Source of the DNA: Bacillus nakamurai
GTDB taxonomy: Bacteria > Bacillota > Bacilli > Bacillales > Bacillaceae
Assembly (NCBI RefSeq): GCF_001584325.1
Contig: NZ_LSAZ01000018.1
Coordinates: 1-57,168 of the forward strand
Direction of reading: 5' to 3'
DNA: 57,168 nt
The translations under genes were made by a program, and so were the position numbers. A model generated the notes under the pieces. That model had not been told where the DNA came from. It did not search any database and saw only the letters and a program-made list of their open reading frames with translations. Shown here in pieces: positions 20,872 to 29,983 of the stretch (position 1 is the first letter of the stretch; each line of letters begins with the position of its first letter).

Positions 20872-20902
20872 GAAACCAGTACGAGTACTGGTTTCTTTTT
20901 TA
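20872..20902 (+). terminator. Terminator of ycgRQ
   Basis: A perfect stem GAAACCAGTAC (20872-20882) with GTACTGGTTTC (20885-20895), then TTTTTTATT. It lies five bases after the ycgQ stop and overlaps the 3' end of the convergent putR gene. Confidence 0.9.
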
Positions 20903-22135
20903 TTGCTTTTTCATAAGCATGATATCAAGGTACAGCTGGCACCTTGTTCTGAAATCGCTTAAATTAATCGATGTCATGTCAAGAATCTGTTTGATACGGT
21001 AATTCAGTGTATTTTGATGAATAAAAAGCTGTTCTGCGGCTGGTTTTGTTTTGCAGTTATTGAGGAGATAGATTTCCAATGTTTTCAGCAGTTCAGTGCT
21101 GCTCTCTCGGTCCTTTGCTTTTAATAAAGCCAAATCATTGTTTACATACTCAAGGGAGGCGTTTTTTTCTTCGATGCTTTCAAGATAGCGATAAATCCCG
21201 AGTTTGCTGTATTCGTACGGGATATTTTCCTGGTTACCGGTAATCTCAGCGGCTTTTATCACTTCAAGCGCTTCTATATAGCTTTTACCGAGCTTCAGGA
21301 TGCTGTTATACTCGTTGCCGATTCCGATATAGATGGGGGTGGGAATCTTCTGAAAATGAAAATGAGTTAACAGCTTGTGAATGAATTCTGACGCTGCCGA
21401 AGCGTCGGAGCTTTTTTGCGAAAAGCTTGCAACGACAATGACAATATTAGATTCGATCGTTAATACGTGGCTGACTTTATCACGCAAATTCAAGTACGAT
21501 CTGATATTTTCCTTTAAATCTTCGACTGCTTCCCCATCCCCATTGGCGGCATGCAGAACGACAACTGAAAAAACCGAAGGCAGTACGGTATTGATCATTT
21601 CCGCTTCCCGTCTTAGCTCCTTTTCAGAGGAGAATTGCTGAAAGATTGCCCGTTTGACCAGATCCTCCGTTTTTTCTTCCTTTTCCTGTTTCAGCCGTTT
21701 CGTTTTATAAATAATTTTTCCGACATGGAAAGAAGTCTCGTATAAAAAGTCGAGCTCTTCATCCGTCAGATTCCGGTCAAGCTCCTGAATCCAGATGTAG
21801 CCCATCACTTCCCCTTTATGCTTAGCGCTTACAACTACCCTTTGGTTTAGTCCGATACTGTCTATTTTGTCGACACGGAACGGTTCAGGAACCGTTTTAA
21901 GTTTTTCGATCACCCCGTCCTTCAGAAATCTTTCAAAAATCTGCACCGGACATTTTTTCGAAAAAATAGTTTGCTGGTTGGCGGAGTCAAAATGGTTAAT
22001 ATAATAAGAATTATAGGCAAGCAAAAAGAAATCCGCACTTTCCAGAATCACAGGCTTCTGCAATTCATAACTGATGAAATCAATTAATTTATCAATGTCC
22101 GTAAATGAAAAAACTCTCTCTAAAAGCTCTTCCAT
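20900..22135 (-). CDS. putR: Proline-responsive activator PutR (PucR family)
   Basis: Transcription factor of 411 residues that in B. subtilis activates putBCP in response to proline. The N-terminal part (about 20-150) is a sensor-like region; the middle resembles a GGDEF-derived CdaR fold; the C-terminus (about 350-405) carries the PucR helix-turn-helix LLNNCKTKPAAEQLFIHQNTLNYRIKQILDM. It follows the put operon on the same strand behind the putP terminator with its own ribosome site (AGGAGAAATAAGT, ATG 22135). A separate promoter in the gap 22140-22245 is likely but not obvious. Confidence 0.9.
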   Translation of the reverse strand: MEELLERVFSFTDIDKLIDFISYELQKPVILESADFFLLAYNSYYINHFDSANQQTIFSKKCPVQIFERFLKDGVIEKLKTVPEPFRVDKIDSIGLNQRVVVSAKHKGEVMGYIWIQELDRNLTDEELDFLYETSFHVGKIIYKTKRLKQEKEEKTEDLVKRAIFQQFSSEKELRREAEMINTVLPSVFSVVVLHAANGDGEAVEDLKENIRSYLNLRDKVSHVLTIESNIVIVVASFSQKSSDASAASEFIHKLLTHFHFQKIPTPIYIGIGNEYNSILKLGKSYIEALEVIKAAEITGNQENIPYEYSKLGIYRYLESIEEKNASLEYVNNDLALLKAKDRESSTELLKTLEIYLLNNCKTKPAAEQLFIHQNTLNYRIKQILDMTSINLSDFRTRCQLYLDIMLMKKQ

Positions 22136-22244
22136 ACTTATTTCTCCTATGCTTTTTTTCTTTAATCATACTCTGTGCGGCGACTTTTTGTATAGAAAAA
22201 AATTCATATATTCCCAAAACAAAAAAATCGGGCCGCCTCCATTG

Positions 22245-22280
22245 TGAAAAGAGGAAAAAGGGGCTGTCCCTTCTTCCTCT
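22245..22280 (-). terminator. Terminator of the putBCP operon
   Basis: Stem GAGGAAAAAGGG (22251-22262) with CCCTTCTTCCTC (22268-22279), one internal mismatch, followed on the minus strand by TTTT. It lies 13 bases after the putP stop, before putR. Confidence 0.7.
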
Positions 22281-22292
22281 CGTTACTTGCTG

Positions 22293-23762
22293 TTATTGTG
22301 AAAGTGTATCACGGTACTCATGAAACTGATCTGTGACATCTTTTGACGGAGCCTGTGTCAATAAGCTGACGACAAATACAGCAGCGAGGCTTGCAGCAAA
22401 GCCCGGAATGATTTCATACAGAAAGTCCGAAAGACCGGCATTCGCCCAAATGATTACGGTAATCGCTCCCGCAATCATGCCGGCGAGTGCCCCCCATTTA
22501 GTCATCCGTTTCCAAAATAAACTGAGCAGTACAACCGGCCCGAATGAAGCGCCGAAACCTGCCCAAGCATAGCTGACAAGCCCGAGTATCGTATTGTTTT
22601 TCTCCCAAGCGAGCACTAAGGCGATGATTGACACCGCAAGCACTGCCATACGCCCCAGAAATACCAGTTCCTTATCAGATGCTGAACGTCTGAACATCGA
22701 CTTATACAAGTCCTCTACTAAAGAGCTGGATGTGACGAGCAGCTGGGACGAAATCGTACTCATAATGGCCGCTAAAATCGCGGAAATGAGAAATCCCGTA
22801 ATGATTGGGTGGAACAGAATATTGCCGAGCTGAATAAAAATCGTTTCCGGGTCATTCAGCTTCATACCGTGCTGGTGATAATACGCGATTCCCGCAAGAC
22901 CCGTAAGCAGCGCGCCGATTGCAGACAGAATCATCCATCCCATTCCGATTCGTCTGGCGCGTTTGATTTCTTTAACAGACGTGATCGCCATAAATCGCAC
23001 AATGATATGCGGCTGTCCAAAGTAGCCAAGCCCCCACGCAAATAAAGAAATAATGCCTAATACGCTTGTTCCTTTGAATATATTAAACAGCTCCGGATTG
23101 ACGGAACGGATGTCGGTCACTGTTTCTCCCGGACCGCCCGTGTGAAAAATCGTCACAATCGGTACGAGAATAAGTGCCGCAAACATAATAATGCCTTGGA
23201 CAAAGTCCGTCCAGCTTACCGCCAGAAAGCCTCCAAACAAAGTGTACGCGACAACTACGCCCGTTACCACCCATAGGCCCGTATGGTATTTCATCCCTAA
23301 AATGCTGTTGAATAAGACGCCTCCGGATACCATGCCGGATGACACATAAAATGTGAAAAAGATGAGAATCACAAGACCCGAAAACAGTCTGAGAAGCTTC
23401 GTATGATCCCCGAAACGATTCTCAAGAAATCCCGGAATTGTAATGGAATTTCCCGCTTTTTCGGTATACGTCCTTAACCGCGGAGCCACATAAAGCCAAT
23501 TCGCCCAAGCGCCGAGCACAAGCCCGATTGCAATCCAAGCGCCGCTTAAACCTGTGGAGAACATAGCTCCCGGCAGCCCCATTAAGAGCCAGCCGCTCAT
23601 ATCCGCCGCTCCCGCGCTGAGCGCTGTGACGGCAGGTCCTAAAGAACGTCCTCCGAGCATGTAATCCGTCAGATTCGACGTCCGTTTATAGGCGTAATAC
23701 CCGATAAACAGCATGCCCGCCATATAGATACAAACCGAAATGATCAACTGTGTGTTTGCTAT
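22293..23762 (-). CDS. putP: High-affinity sodium:proline symporter PutP, apparent ATA start
   Basis: Secondary transporter of the solute:sodium symporter family; 489 residues from the start given here, with about 13 membrane helices. Family signatures are present: GGRSLGPAVTALSAGAADMSGW (Na+ site region), GLWVVTGVVVAYTLFGGFLAVSWTDFVQG, GLGYFGQPHIIVRFMA. It imports proline for catabolism by PutB and PutC. The frame is open to ATG 23828, but that extension translates an intercistronic hairpin and has a poor ribosome site. A strong GGAGGAGG site instead points to codon ATA at 23762, which would give IANTQLIISV, the expected N-terminus. TTG 23750 is the other option. See findings. Confidence 0.9.
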   Translation of the reverse strand: MANTQLIISVCIYMAGMLFIGYYAYKRTSNLTDYMLGGRSLGPAVTALSAGAADMSGWLLMGLPGAMFSTGLSGAWIAIGLVLGAWANWLYVAPRLRTYTEKAGNSITIPGFLENRFGDHTKLLRLFSGLVILIFFTFYVSSGMVSGGVLFNSILGMKYHTGLWVVTGVVVAYTLFGGFLAVSWTDFVQGIIMFAALILVPIVTIFHTGGPGETVTDIRSVNPELFNIFKGTSVLGIISLFAWGLGYFGQPHIIVRFMAITSVKEIKRARRIGMGWMILSAIGALLTGLAGIAYYHQHGMKLNDPETIFIQLGNILFHPIITGFLISAILAAIMSTISSQLLVTSSSLVEDLYKSMFRRSASDKELVFLGRMAVLAVSIIALVLAWEKNNTILGLVSYAWAGFGASFGPVVLLSLFWKRMTKWGALAGMIAGAITVIIWANAGLSDFLYEIIPGFAASLAAVFVVSLLTQAPSKDVTDQFHEYRDTLSQ

Positions 23763-23802
23763 GGCATTTCCTCCTCCGTTTTTGGTGTTTATGGATAAAA
23801 TG

Positions 23803-23828
23803 GACACCCCCGCGAGGAGGATGCCCAT
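23803..23828 (-). promoter_or_regulatory. Intercistronic hairpin between putC and putP
   Basis: Minus-strand GGGCATCCTCC and GGGGGTGTCC can pair with several G-U pairs across TCGC, followed by ATTTTATCC. It may attenuate or process the putBCP message so that the transporter is made in different amounts from the enzymes. The T run is weak. Confidence 0.45.
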
Positions 23829-23838
23829 TCAGTCCCGC

Positions 23839-25386
23839 TTAAAACATTTCGCTGATTGTTTTCGCCTGCATATGAAGGGCCAAGTAATCCGGTCCGCCTG
23901 CTTTTGAGTCCGTGCCGGACATTTTGAAGCCGCCAAACGGATGGTAGCCGACAATCGCTCCCGTACAGTTGCGGTTGAAGTACAGGTTGCCCACATGGAA
24001 CTCCTGTTTCGCACGTTCAATATGTTTGCGGTTGTTTGTGATTACCGCTCCTGTCAGACCGTATTCGGTATTGTTGGCTACCTCTAACGCCTCGTCAAAA
24101 TCAGAGACTTTCGAGAAAGCGACGACAGGCCCGAAGATTTCTTCCTGCATTAATCTCGCTTTCGGATCAAGATCCGCGAAGATTGTCGGCTTGATGAAGT
24201 AGCCTTTTGAATCATCGCCGGTTCCGCCGCTCACTAAACGGCCTTCCTCTTTACCGATTTCAATATAGTTCATAATTTTATCATAAGAGCCTTGGTCAAT
24301 GACAGGTCCCATATACACATCAGCACTGTCAGGGCTTGCCGTTACTTTTGATTCCGTGATTTCGATTACGCGCTCTAATACTTGATCATACACTTTTTCA
24401 TGGACAACGGCACGTGAACCCGCAGAACATTTTTGGCCCGCAAATCCGAATGCTGATGTAAAGATTGATTGAGCGGCCAATTCAATATCCGCATCCTCGT
24501 CAACGACAACAGTGTCTTTACCGCCCATTTCAGCGATGACGCGCTTTAAGTGCTGCTGTCTAGGCTGTACTTTCGCCGCACGTTCGAAGATTCTCGTTCC
24601 GACTTCACGTGATCCCGTAAACGTGATGATGCTTGTTTTCGGATGATCGACAAGGTAGTCGCCCACTTCGGCGCCGCTGCCCGGCACAAAGTTCACAACG
24701 CCTTTCGGAAGGCCCGATTCTTCAAGCACTTCTACGAACTTTGCGGCGATGACAGGCGTCGCGCTTGCAGGCTTGAGAACGACCGTGTTTCCCGTTACGA
24801 TCGGCGCCACTGTCGTTCCCGCCATGATCGCAAATAAGAAGTTCCATGGCGGAATGACAACCGTTACGCCGGTCGGTGTGTAGACGTATTGGTTTTTCTC
24901 GCCTTCGCGGCTGTTGACCGGCTTTCCTTTTGCCAATTCAACCATTTGGCGCGCATAGTATTCCATAAAGTCGATGGCTTCCGCGGTATCAGCATCAGCT
25001 TCATTCCAAGGCTTTCCGGCTTCTTTCACAAGAAGGGCGGAGAATTCGTGTTTTCTGCGGCGGACTTTGGCCGCAGCACGGAATAGAACAGCTGCTCTTT
25101 CTTCAGGAGAAGTGTATCTCCATTCCTCAAACGCTTTGGCGGCCGCTTCGATCGCCTGCTCCGCATGCTCCTGAGACGCTTTGGACACTCTGCCGACGAC
25201 TTCTTCTTTGTTTGCTGGGTTAATAGATACGATTTTTGCTTCCGTCTCTACTTTTTCACCGTTGATCACGAGCGGATACTCTTTTCCTAAATATTCATTT
25301 ACCGTTGCAAGCGCTTTCTTAAATTCTTCAACGTTAGATTGTTCTTGGAAATTAGTGAATGGTTCGTGTTTGTAAGGTGTAGTCAT
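23839..25386 (-). CDS. putC: 1-pyrroline-5-carboxylate dehydrogenase PutC
   Basis: Aldehyde-dehydrogenase-superfamily enzyme that oxidises glutamate semialdehyde to glutamate with NAD, the second step of proline breakdown; 515 residues, the usual length. NAD-binding and catalytic motifs: [25 protein letters not shown], the general base in [19 protein letters not shown], and the catalytic Cys in [13 protein letters not shown], with [13 protein letters not shown] further on. I chose ATG 25386, eight bases after GGGAG; ATG 25392 is too close to that site. It is 16 bases downstream of putB in the same operon. Confidence 0.94.
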   Translation of the reverse strand: MTTPYKHEPFTNFQEQSNVEEFKKALATVNEYLGKEYPLVINGEKVETEAKIVSINPANKEEVVGRVSKASQEHAEQAIEAAAKAFEEWRYTSPEERAAVLFRAAAKVRRRKHEFSALLVKEAGKPWNEADADTAEAIDFMEYYARQMVELAKGKPVNSREGEKNQYVYTPTGVTVVIPPWNFLFAIMAGTTVAPIVTGNTVVLKPASATPVIAAKFVEVLEESGLPKGVVNFVPGSGAEVGDYLVDHPKTSIITFTGSREVGTRIFERAAKVQPRQQHLKRVIAEMGGKDTVVVDEDADIELAAQSIFTSAFGFAGQKCSAGSRAVVHEKVYDQVLERVIEITESKVTASPDSADVYMGPVIDQGSYDKIMNYIEIGKEEGRLVSGGTGDDSKGYFIKPTIFADLDPKARLMQEEIFGPVVAFSKVSDFDEALEVANNTEYGLTGAVITNNRKHIERAKQEFHVGNLYFNRNCTGAIVGYHPFGGFKMSGTDSKAGGPDYLALHMQAKTISEMF

Positions 25387-25402
25387 TGTCATCTCTCCCT
25401 TT

Positions 25403-26329
25403 TTACTTCTTTGTCATGCCTTTAAAAGCGAATGCGATGTTTGAGGGGCGTTCTGCGAGTCGTCTCATAAAGTAACCGTACCAATCATCTCCGTAAGGCA
25501 GGTAGACTCTCATGTTGTATCCTTCCTCGATCAGGCTGAGCTGGGTTTGCGAGCGCATGCCGTACAGCATTTGAAACTCAAACCGATCGTTTGGAATACC
25601 GTGCTCTTTGGCCAGCTGCTTTGTAAAATCAAGCATCTTGTCGTCATGCGTTGCAACAGCCGTATAGTGGCCCTTTAACAGCTGTTTGCGGATGAGTTTT
25701 TTATAATTTTCATCTACATCGCTTTTTTCAGGGTAGGCAACCTTCTCCGATTCTTTATAAGCTCCTTTGACAAGGCGCAGAAACGGATTCAGCGGATCGA
25801 GATCATCAAGATCCTTCTCCGTTCTGTATAAATAGGCCTGCACCACGGTGCTTACGTATTCATACCGGCTTCGGAAATCTTTAAAGATATCCAGCGTTTT
25901 CTGGCATCTCGTTTCATCCTCCATGTCAATCGTCACCATGACTTTATACTGTTCTGCCGTCTGAAGGATTTTCGTCATATTTTCATAGACGAGATCGAGA
26001 TCTATATCAAGACCTAAAGATGTCATTTTCAGTGACACTTGGGAATTCAGCTGCTCGTGAGCAATTAAAGCGATTGTTTGCATGCACTCCTCGGTGCGTT
26101 CTCTCGCAACATCACTGCTGTTGACAAATTCCCCTAAATGATCGACAGTAACAGACAGCCCTTTGCCGTTCAAATGTCGAATCGTCGGGACCGAACTGCG
26201 AAAATCCATTCCTCCGATGATTTTGCCGGCTGCCACGCGGCTTCCCCAGTTTCTCGCCATTTTATTGAGAAAGTTGCTCTTGGATAAAAATAAGAAAAAA
26301 TCTCTTGTAATCACTTCCAACCTTAACAC
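25403..26329 (-). CDS. putB: Proline dehydrogenase PutB
   Basis: FAD-dependent proline dehydrogenase of about 303-308 residues that oxidises proline to pyrroline-5-carboxylate at the membrane. It is a TIM barrel of the monofunctional PRODH type: [58 protein letters not shown], and the C-terminal substrate-binding [19 protein letters not shown]. No ATG is available; the frame opens at GTG 26329, and TTG 26320 or GTG 26314 (giving MITRDFF as in B. subtilis) are alternatives, with GCGGGGTG and AAGG nearby as ribosome sites. It is first in the put operon, behind a likely PutR operator at 26422-26438. Confidence 0.94.
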   Translation of the reverse strand: MLRLEVITRDFFLFLSKSNFLNKMARNWGSRVAAGKIIGGMDFRSSVPTIRHLNGKGLSVTVDHLGEFVNSSDVARERTEECMQTIALIAHEQLNSQVSLKMTSLGLDIDLDLVYENMTKILQTAEQYKVMVTIDMEDETRCQKTLDIFKDFRSRYEYVSTVVQAYLYRTEKDLDDLDPLNPFLRLVKGAYKESEKVAYPEKSDVDENYKKLIRKQLLKGHYTAVATHDDKMLDFTKQLAKEHGIPNDRFEFQMLYGMRSQTQLSLIEEGYNMRVYLPYGDDWYGYFMRRLAERPSNIAFAFKGMTKK

Positions 26330-26421
26330 CCCGCAATCTAAGAAGTATTTGTATGAGTATATTGTAAATGGACAAAACCTCCGCTCACAATATTCTCAAA
26401 ATACAAAGATTCTGATTATTT

Positions 26422-26438
26422 TTGTGGTTTTCCCACAA
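26422..26438. promoter_or_regulatory. Candidate PutR operator upstream of putB
   Basis: TTGTGG-N5-CCACAA is a perfect inverted repeat 93 bases before putB. The half-site matches the TTGTGG/CCACAA element I recall for PutR in B. subtilis, although the spacer there is shorter. Confidence 0.5.
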
Positions 26439-26482
26439 TCAGCTTCTTAGAGAGCAAGCGAATGATGCCGAAAAAAGGCGGG

Positions 26483-26510
26483 CGGGAATGACAGCATTCG
26501 TCAATTCCCG
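26483..26510 (-). terminator. Terminator-like hairpin of ycgL
   Basis: Minus-strand CGGGAATTGAC pairs with GTCATTCCCG (one bulge), followed after a short GC stretch by TTTTTT. It lies three bases after the ycgL stop. Confidence 0.55.
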
Positions 26511-26513
26511 TTT

Positions 26514-27293
26514 TTACCTCCAAGCCTCTTCAACGGTTTGCATAAGCAGCTGATTCAGTTCCGGCGTAATATCCTTTTTCGCTGTTTTTACCGTTTTGGC
26601 ATATTGGCTGAGGCGCTCAATCTCCTCTTCAATAAACGTATGAATGACGGCATTTCTTTGTTCTGCCGCCAGTTCATCACCGCTTTTTTTTCGTGCCAGC
26701 AGCGTATTGATTTCTGACATCAGCTTTTCGTCCGCCAGCAGCTCGTCTGCCAAAACAGAAAATGCCATCGGCGGAACGGAGCAGAACTTTTCAATCCATC
26801 GGCAGGCGAGAATCGGACGGAGGACATAAAAATACTTTTTAATCTTCACCTCACTGCCCTGCAATTCATTCTTTACATTCCGTTTCGCCATATTGAGATA
26901 GTGATAGACGCTTGCTTCAGGTGAAAACGCCCTGTTTTTCAGCTTCCGCAGCTGATCGGCAGCCGAAAAGGCTTCGTAATAGACTGTATCTGAGGAGAGC
27001 CATTCCAATAGGGGCGGGTTCGATTTTTTAAACAGCCGCAGCGCTTTCCTCAGCTCCCAGCCGCTGATGTCAAGCAAATCATGGATCGGCTCTTCGATGA
27101 CGTCCCTCTGCGTCTCAATGGAAAAATACCATTCTTTTTTCGGTACATAGAGAAACCGGACATCGTAGTCGCTGTCCCTTGATGGAAACCCCCACGCGCG
27201 GCTGCCTGATTCCACGGCGTACAGCACTTTGACGCCATAATGTGTTTCAATGCGTTTTAGTTCTTCAATGATCCTTTGTTTCATCTGATCCAT
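26514..27293 (-). CDS. ycgL: Nucleotidyltransferase-fold protein YcgL (DUF4269/COG3541 type)
   Basis: Soluble protein of 259 residues with a polymerase-beta-like nucleotidyltransferase N-terminus: YAVESGSRAWGFPSRDSDYDVRFLY holds the GS motif and the metal-binding Asp pair (DSDYDVR, about residue 37-43), followed by WYFSIETQRDVIEEP and DLLDISGWELRKALRL. These are hallmarks of the COG3541 predicted nucleotidyltransferases. The substrate is unknown. ATG 27293 overlaps its only ribosome site; ATG 27284 (MKQRII), nine bases after GAAAGGA, may be the true start. It is encoded alone between the put operon and cah. Confidence 0.85.
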   Translation of the reverse strand: MDQMKQRIIEELKRIETHYGVKVLYAVESGSRAWGFPSRDSDYDVRFLYVPKKEWYFSIETQRDVIEEPIHDLLDISGWELRKALRLFKKSNPPLLEWLSSDTVYYEAFSAADQLRKLKNRAFSPEASVYHYLNMAKRNVKNELQGSEVKIKKYFYVLRPILACRWIEKFCSVPPMAFSVLADELLADEKLMSEINTLLARKKSGDELAAEQRNAVIHTFIEEEIERLSQYAKTVKTAKKDITPELNQLLMQTVEEAWR

Positions 27294-27315
27294 TCCTTTC
27301 CGTAAATCATTCCTT

Positions 27316-27343
27316 AAAAAAAGCCCAAATGAAACTTGGGCTT
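27316..27343 (-). terminator. Terminator of cah
   Basis: Stem AAGCCCAA (27321-27328) with TTGGGCTT (27336-27343), then a minus-strand TTTTTAAGG run. It lies just after the cah stop. Confidence 0.85.
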
Positions 27344-27354
27344 TCCACCGGCTG

Positions 27355-28311
27355 TCAGCCTTTCAAATGCGTTTTGAAAAATGCGAGCTTTTCCGTGTGG
27401 AAGGAAGGAATGTATTCATGGCCGAAATAACGGTATACCTTCAGCTCTTTTTCCGTTTCTAAATGATTGTATGCGGCAAATACCGTCGACGGCGGCGTTA
27501 CGCGGTCGATCAGGCCGATGGACATGAGAACGGGCGCCTTCACCCGGTCTGCGAGATTGATGATGTCAAAATAGGAAAGGGTGTTCATCGCAGCTTTTTC
27601 TGTATCAGGGCTGCCGTTTTTTCTGAAAAAGGAATTAATCTCAAGATACGGCTGGTCAAGAGCTGCATCAATCGCCCGCTCAAAGTTGCTTAAGTATGGA
27701 TAGTCCGCAGCCAGCGCCTTCGGAATGTCTGATAATCCCGCTGCCGCTATTGAGAGTCCGCCTCCCTGGCTGCCTCCGGTTACGCCGATTCTCGTTTCGT
27801 CCACTTCTTCAAAACCGCTGATGACTTCAAGGGCGCGGACGGCATCTAAGTAAACACCGCGGTAATAGTATGTATCTTTGTTTAAAATTCCTTTCGTCAT
27901 CCAGCCGGGTACATGCCCGTGCGGCGAGATGATTGTGTCTTCGCTGCTGTGCTGGCCGCGGACGAGCATGCCGAACGCTGCATATCCGTGAAGCGCCCAA
28001 TTGACGATGTCATGAATATCTCCGTCATAGCTCGCATTGTAGCCGTGATATTTAACGATTGCGGGATGCGGCCCTTTGCGGTCTGGAACGGCATACCAGC
28101 CCTCGATCGCTGCGCCGCCGAAGCTTTGGTATATCAGGCGGTACACTTTGACGCCATCGGCAGGATAGCTTGCAGGCGTTAATTCAGGATTCGCCTTTAT
28201 CTTCGCAAGCTCTTCTAATGATGATGCCCAGAAATCCGTAAAGTCATGAGGAGCCGTTTTATTTGGTTTATAGGTTTGCAGTTGGTCGAGCGGCATATCG
28301 TATAATTGCAT
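27355..28311 (-). CDS. cah: Acetyl xylan esterase / cephalosporin-C deacetylase Cah
   Basis: Carbohydrate esterase family 7 hydrolase of 318 residues with broad specificity for short acetylated sugars. The alpha/beta-hydrolase nucleophile elbow is GVTGGSQGGGLS (Ser about 181), the Asp is in MSIGLIDRVTPPST, and the catalytic His in FGHEYIP; RGQHSSEDT is the family's RGQ motif. There is no signal peptide, which matches the cytoplasmic hexamer of B. subtilis. The start ATG 28311 follows AAAGGAG. It is a single-gene unit. In plant-associated Bacillus it could finish deacetylating imported xylo-oligosaccharides. Confidence 0.94.
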   Translation of the reverse strand: MQLYDMPLDQLQTYKPNKTAPHDFTDFWASSLEELAKIKANPELTPASYPADGVKVYRLIYQSFGGAAIEGWYAVPDRKGPHPAIVKYHGYNASYDGDIHDIVNWALHGYAAFGMLVRGQHSSEDTIISPHGHVPGWMTKGILNKDTYYYRGVYLDAVRALEVISGFEEVDETRIGVTGGSQGGGLSIAAAGLSDIPKALAADYPYLSNFERAIDAALDQPYLEINSFFRKNGSPDTEKAAMNTLSYFDIINLADRVKAPVLMSIGLIDRVTPPSTVFAAYNHLETEKELKVYRYFGHEYIPSFHTEKLAFFKTHLKG

Positions 28312-28490
28312 TCCGAGTAAACTCCTTTGTTTTATAAGATTTAATTTTCTGACTCTATATTATCACGGATCAGTTCCGGTTTTCTAAAATTTTTTTATTT
28401 TATCAAACGTTTGTTTAATGGCCGTCCGTCCCTCTGACGGTCAGCATGTGCATGTTGTTTAAAAGCCGTTTTCATTAAGGGGGCAAAACA

Positions 28491-28520
28491 ATAAAAGCCG
28501 TGCGCTCACAGCGTCACGGC
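28491..28520 (-). terminator. Terminator of aroK
   Basis: Stem GCCGTG-CGCT (28497-28506) with AGCG-T-CACGGC (28510-28520), then a minus-strand TTTTATTGTTTT. The preceding 28312-28490 stretch has no gene and nothing else clear. Confidence 0.75.
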
Positions 28521-28525
28521 CCTTT

Positions 28526-29086
28526 TTACATCGGCTGATACAGATCCCAGCCGATTTTTAACGTTTCAACGATATAATCGGCAATTTCTTCGGGTTCAAG
28601 ATTATCAGTTGCCACTTTTGAGTTATGTTTCTCATAGATGCTTTGGCGTTCATTAAAGAGCAGTTCCATTTCATCCATCGAGCGGTTATGCAGGACGGGA
28701 CGGCTTTCAATCAGCAGGTCAGCCCGCTGCTTCCAGTTCTCCCATGATAAATCAAGATGGATCACAAGACAGTTTTCCAGGCAGCACTGCCTGATTTCCT
28801 CCTGCTTAAAGGAGCCGCCGCCAAGGGAAACAATTTTGAATTTCGTATTGCGGCAAATATCCAAAATGTATTCTTTCTCTGTTTGACGGAAAAAGGCTTC
28901 GCCCTTTTTCTCAAACATTTCGGGAATCGTCATCTTAAAATTCTTTTCAATCTGCAAATCAATATCAATAAAGTCTCTATATAATTTTTTAGCGACCAAC
29001 TGGCCGATTGTTGTCTTTCCGACACCCATAAATCCAATTAGTACGATATTTCTTTCTCTTACGGGAATGGCACGTTTTGCGTTCAT
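28526..29086 (-). CDS. aroK: Shikimate kinase
   Basis: Phosphorylates shikimate at the 3-hydroxyl with ATP in the route to chorismate; 186 residues. The P-loop is GFMGVGKTTIG (about 18-28). Shikimate-binding residues appear as DIDLQIEK (Asp of the DxD), FFRQTEKEYI (Arg) and SLGGGSF; the lid Arg is in ESRPVLHN. I chose ATG 29086 (MNAKRAIPV), which has TAGGAGG upstream and matches the B. subtilis N-terminus; the frame stays open 19 codons further. In B. subtilis a tmrB gene separates it from nadE; here a decayed region and the LCI gene do. Confidence 0.92.
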   Translation of the reverse strand: MNAKRAIPVRERNIVLIGFMGVGKTTIGQLVAKKLYRDFIDIDLQIEKNFKMTIPEMFEKKGEAFFRQTEKEYILDICRNTKFKIVSLGGGSFKQEEIRQCCLENCLVIHLDLSWENWKQRADLLIESRPVLHNRSMDEMELLFNERQSIYEKHNSKVATDNLEPEEIADYIVETLKIGWDLYQPM

Positions 29087-29172
29087 CTTCGGCGAAATCC
29101 TCCTAAGGAATGAAAAAGTTATGTTTATTATATGATAATTCAATATTGAAATATATAGATAATGTAATGAAG

Positions 29173-29205
29173 AAAACCCATCCTTTACATAAGGGATGAG
29201 TTTTT
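29173..29205. terminator. Bidirectional terminator between aroK leader and MFS remnant
   Basis: CCATCC (29179-29184) pairs with GGGATG across TTTACATAA, flanked by A-rich and T-rich runs on both sides. It follows the stop of the MFS fragment on the minus strand. Confidence 0.7.
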
Positions 29206-29210
29206 CTTTT

Positions 29211-29640
29211 TTATCTCAGTGTAATGCGTTCAATCTTTCCGACAATGAAAATATAAGAAAATGCCCCGATAAAGGCCACGGCTCCGACAAATAGAATCGC
29301 TCCGTTATATGAGCTTGTCGCAGCGACGATAAAACCGATGATGAGCGGCGTGAGGATGCCGGCCATATTGGCGAAAAAGTTAAATACGCCACCCGCCAGC
29401 CCGATGGTTTCGCTCGGAGCCACCTCACTCAGCATCGTCCACGAAATGTTGGACATCCCCTGGGCAAAAGAAGCAATTGATAATATCGTCACAATTTTGT
29501 ATGCGCTCTCAAAAATATGTTGTCAGGTATACAGCCGCGATGGAAGGGCCGGTGACTATCACACTCAAACAATTTCGCTTTGTTTTTATCAAGCAGCTCG
29601 CGGCACAGGCAATAAATACAGCATTTGAGAAAAAGACCCG
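29211..29640 (-). pseudogene. Broken MFS sugar-acid transporter, C-terminal part
   Basis: The last 93-100 codons are intact: GMSNISWTMLSEVAPSETIG, then FNFFANMAGILTPLIIGFIV and the terminal FIVGKIERITLR. These match the C-terminus of glucarate/galactonate-type MFS symporters (GudP/ExuT class) as I recall them. Upstream, TTYF and ESAYKIVTIL lie in different frames separated by one T in a T run near 29516, and KTKRNCLSVIVTGPSIAAVYL continues the match to about 29610. The N-terminal two-thirds are absent. No start codon or ribosome site serves the fragment, so it is a remnant rather than a gene. Confidence 0.7.
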
Positions 29641-29917
29641 GCCGATCAATTGTTCAATCGCATGGAATTTTTCTTCATCTCACTGATGCCCGTTTTCCAC
29701 CAGGCGCCGGCCTCTAATAGGCTCTGAGGCACTTCGGTTTTTTACCCTTCATATCATTCCCCATTTGCTTCGTAATGTTTAACGCTGCATACCCCATCGA
29801 TATTATTTCGTTTGACGGACATTAAATTTATTGTATGGAATGTAATTTTCATTTCAGAGGCAGGATATTTGTTTGCCAATTGATTTTTCAGAAGAAACTG
29901 TATCAGAATTTTATACC
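29641..29917. other. Gene-free decayed stretch
   Basis: No intact gene is visible. The minus strand from about 29830 to 29660 gives interrupted peptide stretches (for example EIISMGYAALNITKQMGN and LLEAGAWWKTGISEMKK in different frames). They faintly resemble the C-terminus of a periplasmic-binding/LacI-fold protein. I cannot assign them securely. Confidence 0.3.
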
Positions 29918-29953
29918 TGTTTACCTATGACTTCACTAGGGAATTAGTAAACA
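29918..29953. promoter_or_regulatory. Nested inverted repeat upstream of the isomerase
   Basis: TGTTTAC (29918-29924) and GTAAACA (29947-29953) enclose CCTA...TAGG, giving two nested dyads 31 bases before the isomerase start. This looks like an operator of a sugar regulator, but no regulator gene is nearby. Confidence 0.35.
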
Positions 29954-29983
29954 CACTACTTCGAATGTACGGGAGGATCATTG

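Noticed and set aside
29338..29686. Two plus-strand ORFs (96 and 69 codons) in the decayed region
   Set aside because: The minus strand carries recognisable transporter sequence here, and the plus frames have no ribosome site or protein-like composition.
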